This document shows, piece after piece, positions 6,909-13,846 of a DNA stretch of 15,473 nucleotides. Source of the stretch: RUG14223 sp051881075. GTDB lineage: Bacteria > Bacillota > Clostridia > Oscillospirales > Acutalibacteraceae. Location of the stretch: the NCBI GenBank assembly GCA_051881075.1, contig JBJEPE010000041.1:1-15473 (forward strand). Direction: 5' to 3'. A model generated the notes under the pieces. It searched no databases. It worked only from the letters and a program-made list of their open reading frames with translations, and was not told where the DNA came from. The translations under genes and the position numbers were made by a program. Each line of letters starts with the position of its first letter. Position 1 is the first letter of the stretch.

Positions 6909-8371
6909 AAGCTTTCCTCCTCTGCCATGCTAAGTGCCGTAATTACCGCCTTTGCTTTATTAATACATTCCTCGTATTCCTTTTCCGGTACAGAGTCGGC
7001 GACTATTCCTGCGCCGCTCCTTACAAACACCTTACCGTTTTTCTTATAAGCAATGCGTATAGCTATGCAGGCATCCATATTTCCCGTGAAATCTATATAT
7101 CCGATAGCACCGCCGTATATGCCGCGCTTATTGTTTTCTAATTCTCCGATAAGCTGACAGGCTCTTATCTTTGGTGCGCCGGAAAGTGTACCTGCGGGAA
7201 GAACGGCACTAATCGCATCAAGCGCATCAAACTCGTCTCTGATTTCTCCCCTTACTGTAGAGCCTATGTGCATAACGTGTGAATACCGTTCAATGGAATG
7301 TAGCTTTTCGACCTTTACCGTGCCAAACTTGCTTATCTTACCTAAATCGTTTCTGCCCAAGTCAACAAGCATATTATGCTCGGCAAGCTCTTTTTTGTCG
7401 GCAAGCAACTCAGCCACCAGCCTTTTGTCCTCTTCCTCGGTTTTTCCTCTAGGGCGAGTACCCGCAAGCGGAAATGTGTGCAAAACACCGTCTTCAAGCT
7501 TAACCAGAGTTTCCGGAGAAGCACCTGCTACCTCTACATCTGTACCCGAAAAATAGAACATATACGGAGAAGGATTTATTGTACGCAGTACACGGTAAGT
7601 ATTAAGTAAGCTTCCCTCAAATTCCGCACTTAATCTGTTTGAAAGTACTATCTGAAAGATATCCCCCTCACGGATATAATGCTTCGCCTTTTCTACCATG
7701 TCACAGTACCTTTGCTTTTCAAACAGCGGAGTAACCTCGGAAAGCAAACGTCCGCTCGGTTCTTTTTTCTTTTCGCCGTTTTTCAATAAATCATATAGTT
7801 GTTTAAGCTCCATTACAGCTTTCTGATATCCTGTGTCAACATCATCAAGCGACATATTTGCAATTAATATAATCTTTTGGCGGAAATTATCAAAGGCTAT
7901 TACCTTATCAAAAAGCATAAGGTCAACGTCCTTGAATGACTCGCTATCCTCTACATCTACCTTAACGGTCGGCTCACTGTATGCCAAATAATCGTAAGAA
8001 AAGTATCCTACCAGTCCACCTGTAAACGGCGGCAGATAATCAAATCGGGGACTTGTATATTCAGCAAGTATCTGTCTGAGAAAATCAGACGGATTATCGG
8101 TTTTTATCTTTATACTGCCTGCTCGCATTTCGCCGTCTATACAGGTAATCTCCAGTTTAGGGTCAAAACCGAGAAATGTATATCTTCCCCACTTTTCATT
8201 ATCAGAGATAGACTCAAGCATATAACAATGTGTAGATACATTCTTAAGCACTCGCATCATCTCAATGGGCGTTGTAAAATCGGATAAAAACTCACAGCTA
8301 ACGGGAAGCACCTTATATACTCCCTCTGAGGAAATTCTTTTTACCTCACATAAATCAGGTGAAAATTTCAT
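6905..8371 (-). CDS. trpE: anthranilate synthase component I
   Basis: TrpE makes anthranilate from chorismate with ammonia from TrpG, the committed step. The 488-residue protein has an N-terminal regulatory half with CYMLES, equivalent to the LLES tryptophan-binding motif of feedback-inhibited TrpE, and GLVGYFSYD. The C-terminal chorismate-binding half has AGTRPRG, ELAEHNMLVDLGRNDLG, GTLSGAPKIRA, GGAIGYIDF and RSGAGIVADS. The LGRNDLG and APKIRA forms fit anthranilate rather than aminodeoxychorismate synthase. ATG 8371 has a strong AGGAGGT site at 8382-8376. As first gene of the operon it follows the T-box terminator, so it is directly controlled by tRNA-Trp charging, and feedback inhibition by tryptophan is likely. 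Confidence 0.97.
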   Translation of the reverse strand: MKFSPDLCEVKRISSEGVYKVLPVSCEFLSDFTTPIEMMRVLKNVSTHCYMLESISDNEKWGRYTFLGFDPKLEITCIDGEMRAGSIKIKTDNPSDFLRQILAEYTSPRFDYLPPFTGGLVGYFSYDYLAYSEPTVKVDVEDSESFKDVDLMLFDKVIAFDNFRQKIILIANMSLDDVDTGYQKAVMELKQLYDLLKNGEKKKEPSGRLLSEVTPLFEKQRYCDMVEKAKHYIREGDIFQIVLSNRLSAEFEGSLLNTYRVLRTINPSPYMFYFSGTDVEVAGASPETLVKLEDGVLHTFPLAGTRPRGKTEEEDKRLVAELLADKKELAEHNMLVDLGRNDLGKISKFGTVKVEKLHSIERYSHVMHIGSTVRGEIRDEFDALDAISAVLPAGTLSGAPKIRACQLIGELENNKRGIYGGAIGYIDFTGNMDACIAIRIAYKKNGKVFVRSGAGIVADSVPEKEYEECINKAKAVITALSMAEEESL

Positions 8372-8424
8372 ATTTACCTCCTACAAAATGTTGTATTAAA
8401 ATTCTGTCAAAGTAGAATATAAAC

Positions 8425-8462
8425 AAAAAACGCCCTTGACAGAAGCTAATCTGTCAAGGACG
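8425..8462 (-). terminator. T-box leader terminator
   Basis: The arms CGTCCTTGACAG (8462-8451) and CTGTCAAGGGCG (8442-8431) form a 12-bp stem with one G-U pair around an 8-nt loop, followed by six Ts (8430-8425). The 5' arm contains the CCTT needed by the antiterminator, so the two structures exclude each other. Confidence 0.93.
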
Positions 8463-8710
8463 AATAGAACTTATCCGCGGTGCCACCTTGAATTTACGGA
8501 ATACTCCGTACTCTTAACAGGATACTAACATATCCCCGACAACTGACGTATGCCGACACGTCGCAGAATACTCAGCACACAAAATATGCCTTTGACTGCG
8601 CCCTCAGCGGTCCATTTGACGAACTGTATCTTACCTGACTCTCAGCAACGCAGGCTCTCTGTAAAGGCATTTTCCGCCGTTATCTCCGCTTCAACGGTTT
8701 GTTTAAATTT
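8425..8710 (-). promoter_or_regulatory. T-box riboswitch (tRNA-Trp specific) of the trp operon
   Basis: The leader has all main T-box parts. Stem I base: TGCCTTT (8669-8663) pairs with AAAGGCA (8593-8587). The specifier loop contains AAATGGACC, with UGG (Trp) at 8614-8612, followed by the conserved CTGAG. A stem III-like hairpin TACGGA/TCCGTA lies at 8510-8495. The T-box AAGGTGGCACCGCGG is at 8489-8475. In it, UGGC can pair with the tRNA 3' NCCA end, and its C fits the G73 discriminator base of bacterial tRNA-Trp. Uncharged tRNA-Trp should stabilise the antiterminator (AAGG with CCTT) and let transcription into trpE. This is a known regulatory class, and the assignment to Trp is read from the sequence. 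Confidence 0.95.
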
Positions 8711-8716
8711 TTTAAA

Positions 8717-8745
8717 AGTATAGCACAATTATTTTTACTTGTCAA
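8717..8745 (-). promoter_or_regulatory. trp operon promoter
   Basis: A perfect -35 TTGACA (8745-8740) and a -10 TATACT (8722-8717) are separated by 17 nt, with TGC directly before the -10 (extended -10). Transcription should start near 8710, just upstream of the T-box leader. This is a strong sigma-A promoter, consistent with control by attenuation rather than initiation. Confidence 0.9.
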
Positions 8746-8812
8746 TCGGTGAAATTAAATTTTTAAAATAAAATTTTAGGATTATAATAGATGTATAACA
8801 GTAAAAAAAGAT

Positions 8813-8959
8813 ATGACTAATATAATAACCTGTACCATATTTGAATTAAGAAAAATAATAGAAGGATTAACTACTTGTCATGAATAAGATAATGCAAGAC
8901 ATAAGTTTCGTCAATCAATTTTAAAAAATTTAAATCAACTTTATTTAACTAAACTTTAA
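8813..8959 (+). pseudogene. possible small decayed reading frame of unknown origin
   Basis: An ATG at 8813 opens 24 codons (MTNIITCTIFELRKIIEGL...) to a TAA at 8885. The same frame then continues for 23 codons (DNARHKFRQSILKNLNQLYL...) to TAA 8957. The stretch has a more protein-like composition (charged, amphipathic) than the surrounding AT-rich DNA, which suggests a gene fragment with one stop. KFRQSILKN distantly recalls the segment before the HNH motif of some HNH endonucleases, but no catalytic residues remain. It could equally be chance; this is a tentative call. Confidence 0.15.
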
Positions 8960-9073
8960 ATCTATTTTCTATAAAATACGTTTCAAATAAATTCTACAGA
9001 TTAATTTTTTGATTAACTTTTACTTATTATCTTTTCAGCATTATTCCCAAAGCTAATAAAAATCTCACTCTTT

Positions 9074-9094
9074 TTTTCATAGTTACTATGAAAA
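9074..9094. repeat. perfect 9-bp dyad with 3-nt centre
   Basis: TTTTCATAG (9074-9082) is the exact inverse of CTATGAAAA (9086-9094) around TTA. The 3-nt centre and absence of a following T-run make a terminator unlikely. It could be a regulator binding site about 150 nt upstream of the sigma-gene promoter. AT-rich DNA yields such dyads by chance more often than GC-balanced DNA. Confidence 0.3.
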
Positions 9095-9243
9095 TTCTGT
9101 TTATTAAGTCACCGTTAAGACTATATATAATTATTAGTATTACATATATTATTTTATACAAGTATAATTGACTATTTTTTGTATGAAATTTGTATTTTTA
9201 TGTAGTGTTTATATAATTATAATAATTTTATACATTTCTCACG

Positions 9244-9272
9244 TTGATAAAATAAGCTTTTAAGTGTATAAT
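9244..9272 (+). promoter_or_regulatory. sigma-A-type promoter for the sigma factor operon
   Basis: TTGATA (9244-9249) and a perfect TATAAT (9267-9272) are 17 nt apart. Transcription from about 9279 would give a leader of roughly 130 nt before the sigma-factor start. This suggests housekeeping transcription of the operon; a separate ECF-type autoregulatory promoter was not convincingly seen. Confidence 0.6.
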
Positions 9273-9290
9273 TGTATTAAATTGAATTAA
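9271..9290 (+). repeat. tandem 10-bp repeat at the sigma-operon start site
   Basis: ATTGTATTAA (9271-9280) is followed directly by ATTGAATTAA (9281-9290), nine of ten bases identical, spanning the predicted transcription start. It is also flanked by AAGTGT (9262-9267) and ACACTT (9291-9296), an inverted pair. It may be an operator or simple AT-rich coincidence. Confidence 0.25.
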
Positions 9291-9410
9291 ACACTTTATT
9301 ATTTCATCTAAATTTTTACTAAATAAAAACTTTTTAAAAAATTTTATCAAAACGTGTAGTTTTTCTTAAAAAAAACATAGTGTATTGTTGGGAAAGGATG
9401 AGAAGTCTTG

Positions 9411-9968
9411 ATGGATGATGAAAAAATTATTGAGCTATTCTTTGAACGATCCGAGCAAGCCATCGTCGAGCTTGATGATAAGTACGGCAAATTATGTCAC
9501 AACATTTCTGCTAACATACTGAATAATAAGCAAGATGCTGAGGAATGTGTAAATGACGCATACCTTGGGGCTTGGAACACAATCCCACCGGAACGTCCCA
9601 ATCCTCTGCTTTCGTTTATATGTAAGATTGTACGTAATCTATCTATTATGCGGCATCATTCAAATACTGCTGCCAAAAGAAACAGTACTTATGATGTGGC
9701 ACTTGATGAGCTGGCGGATACGTTAGCCTCACAAACAAGCGTAGAGGACGAAATCGAGGCAAAGCAGCTGGCAAGAATTATTGAAAATTTTCTTGATACA
9801 CTATCTACAGAAAATCGAGTAATTTTTATGCGCCGCTACTGGTTTTGTGAATCTTACACAGATATATCAAAGCAAGTTGGGATTACTGAAAAGAATGTGT
9901 CCGTTCACCTCACCCGAATACGCAAACAACTGCGAAATTATCTTTTAGAAAAGGCGGTAATTGTATGA
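9411..9968 (+). CDS. ECF-type sigma-70 family RNA polymerase sigma factor
   Basis: The 185-residue protein has sigma region 2 at about residues 17-89, including DAEECVNDAYLGAWNTIP (region 2.2/2.3 type) and a basic segment after it. Region 4 lies at about 128-179, with the helix-turn-helix YTDISKQVGITEKNVSVHL and RIRKQLRNYL. There is no region 1.1 or 3, so it belongs to the ECF group. It would direct RNA polymerase to a small regulon. Start: ATG 9411 was chosen, but TTG 9408, in frame, sits nine nt after AAAGGA (9393-9398) and could be the true start, adding one residue. Its stop overlaps the next start in ATGA, tying it to a membrane partner. ECF proteins of this kind in Clostridia usually sit beside such a gene. 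Confidence 0.92.
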   Translation: MDDEKIIELFFERSEQAIVELDDKYGKLCHNISANILNNKQDAEECVNDAYLGAWNTIPPERPNPLLSFICKIVRNLSIMRHHSNTAAKRNSTYDVALDELADTLASQTSVEDEIEAKQLARIIENFLDTLSTENRVIFMRRYWFCESYTDISKQVGITEKNVSVHLTRIRKQLRNYLLEKAVIV

Positions 9969-10513
9969 ATGCAAAGAAATTTTCTGTTGCAATGGGTGAA
10001 ATTGATACTAAATATGTTTCAGAAGCCATCAACTACAAACCCAAGAGTAAAATCCTGAGTTTTCACAAGTGGGCTGTTCCCGCTTGTATAGCTGCTTGTA
10101 TATTACTCATTGCTACAGCGTTTATTACAAGAAACAAAGATGTAAAATTGCAGGTTTATATCGGCGAAGATTTAATAACCAATGAGCCTATTTCATTACC
10201 TGATGTAGGCCGTAGCATGACATTTTCGGTTGGTTCACAACCGATTAATATTCAGCTTCTATTTTCAAGCTCAGAGGATACTGACATAACAGTCAGCGAG
10301 GGCAATATCGAAATGAAAAGCTCCGACTCAAGCGACATTGTATCATTCACAGGTACGGCACATATTAACGGTGACTGTACTATTTGGTGGAAGATTGACA
10401 ATGCAGACAAGGAAAAAACATACGATATGCAGTTAAAAAACAAAACTCAGGAATTTACTGTTTTCCTAAAATTTGATGAAATAAATAATACCTGGATAGT
10501 TTACGGAGAGTAA
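9965..10513 (+). CDS. single-pass membrane protein, probable anti-sigma factor
   Basis: The 182-residue protein begins with a short cytoplasmic segment, MNAKKFSVAMGEIDTKYVSE, a pattern I associate with proteins encoded next to clostridial ECF sigma factors. One membrane helix follows at about residues 36-54 (WAVPACIAACILLIATAFI). The remaining 125 or so residues are predicted to face outside and look beta-rich, with no recognised domain. The HxxxCxxC zinc motif of ZAS anti-sigma factors is absent. The 4-nt overlap with the sigma gene gives translational coupling, as is usual for sigma/anti-sigma pairs. The inferred role is to hold the sigma factor at the membrane and release it on an envelope signal. 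The role comes from topology and context, not from a known domain. Confidence 0.7.
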   Translation: MNAKKFSVAMGEIDTKYVSEAINYKPKSKILSFHKWAVPACIAACILLIATAFITRNKDVKLQVYIGEDLITNEPISLPDVGRSMTFSVGSQPINIQLLFSSSEDTDITVSEGNIEMKSSDSSDIVSFTGTAHINGDCTIWWKIDNADKEKTYDMQLKNKTQEFTVFLKFDEINNTWIVYGE

Positions 10514-10544
10514 CACAGGTTAAAAAAACGGAGGTTTAATTAAA

Positions 10545-11096
10545 ATGAAAAAAATTATCGCAATCTTAATGGCAATTCTTATGGTAGGCTCACTTGCCGC
10601 TTGCAGCAAAGAGGGCACAGATGACACAGCTTCTAACAATTCTCAGGTATCTTCAGATGCAGGCTCATCTGACGCAGAGTCAGTAGACACTTCAAACGCA
10701 ACACCGGCACAGATTTTACTTGCTGACTTTAAAGCAAGAGTAGCAAACGGCGAAGACAGCTCTTTAGAGAATTTAGCTAATTCTATCATCGGAAATGAGA
10801 TAATTCCTTTTGCCGGAGCATCAATGGCTGTTGAACCGGGCTTCCTTAACGGTTTCACAGAGGAAATCACAGGCTTTGCTGAGGGCTTTACCTTTGGCCC
10901 TATGATTGGTACTATTCCTTTCATTGGTTATGTATTTAAGCTTGATGACGGTGCTGACGTAAATGCTTTCGTACAGAATCTTAAAGATAAGGGCGACCTT
11001 AGATGGAACATTTGTACAGAGGCTGAAGAACTGGTTTGCGAAGCAGTAGGCAACACAGTATTCTTCGTAATGTGCAAAACACAATTTGATACCTGA
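10545..11096 (+). CDS. lipoprotein of unknown function
   Basis: A type II signal peptide is clear: KK, a hydrophobic stretch and the lipobox LAAC with C20 as the lipidated residue. A Ser/Asp/Thr-rich linker follows (about 22-52), then a domain of about 130 residues. Its end (FKLDDGADVNAFVQNLKDK... then RWNICTEAEELVC and VFFVMC) resembles small lipoproteins encoded beside MBOAT acyltransferases in Clostridia, possibly DUF4358-like. I could not confirm that family. GGAGG at 10530-10534 supports the start. It lies 31 nt after the anti-sigma-like gene and is followed by a strong hairpin before the MBOAT gene. It is probably anchored on the outer face of the membrane and works with the downstream acyltransferase pair. 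Confidence 0.75.
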   Translation: MKKIIAILMAILMVGSLAACSKEGTDDTASNNSQVSSDAGSSDAESVDTSNATPAQILLADFKARVANGEDSSLENLANSIIGNEIIPFAGASMAVEPGFLNGFTEEITGFAEGFTFGPMIGTIPFIGYVFKLDDGADVNAFVQNLKDKGDLRWNICTEAEELVCEAVGNTVFFVMCKTQFDT

Positions 11097-11110
11097 TTAT
11101 TAAACGCACA

Positions 11111-11150
11111 AACGGGTGTGGGTACTTTAATCCGCACCCGTTAATTTTTT
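11111..11150 (+). terminator. intrinsic terminator or attenuator inside the sigma-MBOAT operon
   Basis: AACGGGTGTGG (11111-11121) pairs with CCGCACCCGTT (11132-11142) over 11 bp with one G-U, around a 10-nt loop, and is followed by AATTTTTT (11143-11150). It has the form of a strong terminator. The MBOAT ribosome binding site begins at 11155, leaving no room for a separate downstream promoter, so MBOAT and DHHW expression should depend on read-through or on RNA processing here. Confidence 0.8.
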
Positions 11151-11167
11151 AAATGGAGGCGAACTCT

Positions 11168-12571
11168 TTGCTCTTTTCCAGTATTCCGTTTCTATATTAT
11201 TTTCTGCCGATAACAGTACTTCTGTACATTATTGCACCGCATAAGCTTAAAAATTCTGTTCTACTTATTGCCAGCCTTACATTCTACGCATGGGGTGAAC
11301 GTAAGCTTGTATTATTATTTGCCCTTTCTATATTTCTCGGCTGGGTATTTGGACTTTTGATAGAAAAAACACACGGCAAAGGCTGGGATAAGCTGTTTAT
11401 GATACTGTCTGTACTGATTGATCTGGGATTGCTCGGTTACTTTAAATATACCGACTTCTTCATTTCAAGCATTAATGGCGTATTCGGCTCTTCCCTACCG
11501 CTGCTTCACATTGCATTACCTATAGGTATAAGCTTTTATACCTTCCAAATTTTAAGCTATACAATAGATGTTTACCGGGGCGATGTTCCTGCACAAAGGA
11601 ATATAATCAACTTTGGTGCATATGTTGCTTTGTTCCCACAGCTAATAGCAGGTCCAATAGTAAGATATACCGACATTGCCGACCAGCTTGTAAACAGAAA
11701 GCACAGCATTGACGGCATTGCCGAGGGTATAAGACGATTCTTATTCGGTTTAGGCAAAAAGGTACTCATAGCTAATATACTGGGTGAGGTTTGTACGCAT
11801 TTCCGTGAATTAGGCGAACCGTCTGTACTTTTCTACTGGATGTACGCTATTTCATTTATGCTTCAAATCTACTTTGATTTCTCAGGCTACAGCGATATGG
11901 CTATAGGATTAGGTCATATGTTCGGATTCAAGTTTATGGAAAACTTTAACTATCCGTACATCTCAAAGAGCATTACAGAGTTCTGGAGAAGATGGCATAT
12001 TTCTCTCGGCTCATGGTTCAGAGATTATGTATATATTCCGCTGGGTGGCAACCGCAGAGGTATTTCAAGGCAATTATTTAATATTCTTGTCGTATGGATG
12101 CTTACGGGCTTATGGCACGGTGCGGCATGGAACTTTGTTCTATGGGGATTACTGTATGCAGTACTGTTGACTATAGAAAAGATAGGATTTAAAAAGTGGA
12201 TAGATAAACACCCGATATTCGGTCATATCTATGTATTGATTACCGTTTTACTCGGTTTTGTACTCTTTAATGCCGCTGATTTAAGTCAGACAGTAAGCGA
12301 TATTGCAGGTCTGTTTGCATTTGGCAGATTGCCGTTTACAACACCTGAAACCATCTTCTACTTACGGTCATACGGCTTAGTTATGCTGATAGGTATTATT
12401 GCCGCCACACCGCTGCCAAAGCTGCTTGTAGCTAAGCTTTCAGAAAAGAATAAAAAAATCAGCTATTGTGTTAATATATTAGAGCCTATTTTCCTTACCG
12501 CTGTTTTACTTGTAGTAACTGCATATCTGGTAGACGGCTCGTTTAATCCATTTTTGTATTTCCGCTTTTAG
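11168..12571 (+). CDS. MBOAT family O-acyltransferase (AlgI-like)
   Basis: MBOAT proteins of the AlgI/DltB/PatA type carry acyl groups across the membrane to an extracytoplasmic transferase. The protein is 467 residues with about ten hydrophobic segments. It has LPIGISFYTFQ, the conserved block EFWRRWHISLGSWFRDYVY with H277, and GLWHGAAWNF with the invariant H317. Start: an in-frame ATG at 11153 exists, but GGAGG at 11155-11159 lies inside that extension and is eight nt before TTG 11168, which begins MLFSSIPFLYYFLPI, a typical MBOAT N-terminus. TTG is therefore preferred. The next gene encodes its likely partner, starting 12 nt after the stop. The acceptor polymer (capsule, teichoic acid or peptidoglycan) cannot be read from sequence. 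Confidence 0.93.
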   Translation: MLFSSIPFLYYFLPITVLLYIIAPHKLKNSVLLIASLTFYAWGERKLVLLFALSIFLGWVFGLLIEKTHGKGWDKLFMILSVLIDLGLLGYFKYTDFFISSINGVFGSSLPLLHIALPIGISFYTFQILSYTIDVYRGDVPAQRNIINFGAYVALFPQLIAGPIVRYTDIADQLVNRKHSIDGIAEGIRRFLFGLGKKVLIANILGEVCTHFRELGEPSVLFYWMYAISFMLQIYFDFSGYSDMAIGLGHMFGFKFMENFNYPYISKSITEFWRRWHISLGSWFRDYVYIPLGGNRRGISRQLFNILVVWMLTGLWHGAAWNFVLWGLLYAVLLTIEKIGFKKWIDKHPIFGHIYVLITVLLGFVLFNAADLSQTVSDIAGLFAFGRLPFTTPETIFYLRSYGLVMLIGIIAATPLPKLLVAKLSEKNKKISYCVNILEPIFLTAVLLVVTAYLVDGSFNPFLYFRF

Positions 12572-12583
12572 GAGGCACTTATC

Positions 12584-13684
12584 ATGAAGTATAAAAATCT
12601 ACTCCTTATTATAATTACATCAGGAATAATCTTCGGATTTTCTATTTTCGGGATAGTAAAGTCGCCTAATGAATACTCTTTGTCAGAGCGCCGTGTACTG
12701 GCACAATGTCCCGAATTAACGACAGAGGGTGTATTATCAGGCAAATATATGACACAGTTTGAGGATTATACACTTGACCAGTTCCCTCTGCGTGATTGGT
12801 TCCGTTCATTAAAGGCGAAATCATCACTGTATATTTTCCGTCAAAAGGAAAATCACGGCTTATACACCGTTGACGGTTATCTTTCTAAGCTGGAATATCC
12901 GTTAAACGAAGGCAAGCTTGATATAAATTCAAAGAAGCTTCAGGAGATATACAAAAAATATTTAGCTGATACAGACTGCACGACTTATCTATCAATAATT
13001 CCCGATAAAAACTATTTTCTTGCCCCTCTTGACGGTTATCCTACAATGGACTACGACGCACTTGTAAAAAAACTGCGTAATGATTTAAGCTTTGCTTCTT
13101 ATATAGATATTTTCGATAAGTTAGAGCTTAAAGACTTCTACACAACAGACCAGCATTGGCGACAGGAAAAGATAGTTGACGTAGCAGAAGCCTTAGCTAA
13201 CGGAATGAACGCCGAAATATACACTTCATTTAAGGATAATGAATTAAAGGATGTTCCGTTTTACGGTGCATACTGCGGTCAGGCGGCGCTTAATTTTGAT
13301 TCCGATACCATACATTATCTTACTAACAGCGATCTTGACGCCTGCAAGGTAACAAGCTACAGCACAGGAAAGCCGAGCGATTCGCATATGTACGATATGG
13401 AAAAGGCAAAGGGAAAAGACCCTTACGAAATATTCCTTTGCGGCTCTGAACCTCTGCTTGTTATAGAAAATCCAAATGCGACAGAGAAAAAAGAGCTTGT
13501 AATATTCAGAGATTCCTTCGGCAGCAGTATCACTCCTCTGCTTACATCCGGATACTCTAAGATAACGCTTGTAGATTTGAGATATATCAGAAGCGATTTA
13601 CTCGGCAGCTTTATCGAGTTTACCGATCAAGATGTATTATTCCTCTACAGCACACTTGTACTAAACAATACAATATCTATGTAA
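12584..13684 (+). CDS. DHHW family protein, AlgJ/AlgX-like extracytoplasmic O-acetyltransferase
   Basis: The 366-residue protein has an N-terminal signal anchor (about residues 4-25), then an SGNH-hydrolase-like domain. The DxHW motif is TTDQHW with D189 and H191, and the serine block is FRDSFGSS with S311. In AlgJ and AlgX the equivalent Asp-His and Ser form the triad that moves acetyl groups onto alginate. SLSERRVLAQCPELT (32-46) is the conserved opening of DHHW proteins in Firmicutes. GGAGG (12571-12575) overlaps the MBOAT stop codon, so the two are translated together. It probably takes acetyl groups delivered by the MBOAT protein and transfers them to a surface glycan. It is the last gene of the unit, followed by a terminator. 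Confidence 0.9.
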   Translation: MKYKNLLLIIITSGIIFGFSIFGIVKSPNEYSLSERRVLAQCPELTTEGVLSGKYMTQFEDYTLDQFPLRDWFRSLKAKSSLYIFRQKENHGLYTVDGYLSKLEYPLNEGKLDINSKKLQEIYKKYLADTDCTTYLSIIPDKNYFLAPLDGYPTMDYDALVKKLRNDLSFASYIDIFDKLELKDFYTTDQHWRQEKIVDVAEALANGMNAEIYTSFKDNELKDVPFYGAYCGQAALNFDSDTIHYLTNSDLDACKVTSYSTGKPSDSHMYDMEKAKGKDPYEIFLCGSEPLLVIENPNATEKKELVIFRDSFGSSITPLLTSGYSKITLVDLRYIRSDLLGSFIEFTDQDVLFLYSTLVLNNTISM

Positions 13685-13688
13685 AATT

Positions 13689-13721
13689 CAGCGGTGAGAG
13701 AAATTCCCACCGCTGGTTTTT
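13689..13721 (+). terminator. intrinsic terminator after the DHHW gene
   Basis: CAGCGGTG (13689-13696) pairs perfectly with CACCGCTG (13708-13715) around an 11-nt loop, followed by G and five Ts (13717-13721). It closes the sigma-factor operon and separates it from the SIR2-ATPase gene. Confidence 0.9.
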
Positions 13722-13783
13722 ATTATATAAAACAGATTTTAAAATTTTAATAAAACAAATGCTCAGTAATTAGCAACTAACAC

Positions 13784-13812
13784 TTGCAATATCTTAAATT
13801 ATTTTATATAAT
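13784..13812 (+). promoter_or_regulatory. promoter of the SIR2-ATPase gene
   Basis: TTGCAA (13784-13789) and a perfect TATAAT (13807-13812) are separated by 17 nt. Transcription from about 13819 gives a short leader to the ribosome binding site at 13836. The gene therefore has its own sigma-A-type promoter, consistent with constitutive low-level expression of a defence protein. Confidence 0.65.
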
Positions 13813-13846
13813 AATGTAAAATACTGTCATAGTTTGGAGGATGCGT

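Larger units (their letters stand above)
8746..9407. other. AT-rich intergenic region without a convincing intact gene
   Basis: About 660 nt separate the divergent trp and sigma-factor transcription units. The stretch is clearly richer in A and T than the coding DNA on either side, and stops are frequent in every frame. Only short frames are found. The interpretable items are a short decayed-looking frame (8813-8959), a perfect dyad (9074-9094), a tandem repeat (9271-9290) and a promoter for the sigma gene (9244-9272). No tRNA, rRNA or insertion-sequence ends were recognised. Confidence 0.6.

Noticed and set aside
7266..7609. Overlapping short frames opposite trpE
   Set aside because: Shadows of a conserved catalytic region of trpE; no independent evidence of coding.
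8387..8410. Second promoter just before trpE: TTGACA at 8410-8405
   Set aside because: The hexamer 17 nt downstream is TTTGTA, a poor -10, and transcription would start within the ribosome binding site. The TTGACAG is likely incidental to the repeated motif of the terminator arms.
8880..8924. Tiny frame of 14 codons (MNKIMQDISFVNQF)
   Set aside because: AT-rich context, no good ribosome binding site at normal spacing, and it overlaps the possible relic frame; nothing supports translation.
9350..9380. ECF-type autoregulatory promoter upstream of the sigma factor
   Set aside because: An AAAACGTGT stretch is present, but no paired -35 AAC and -10 element with proper spacing could be defined, and no second copy was found in the window for comparison.
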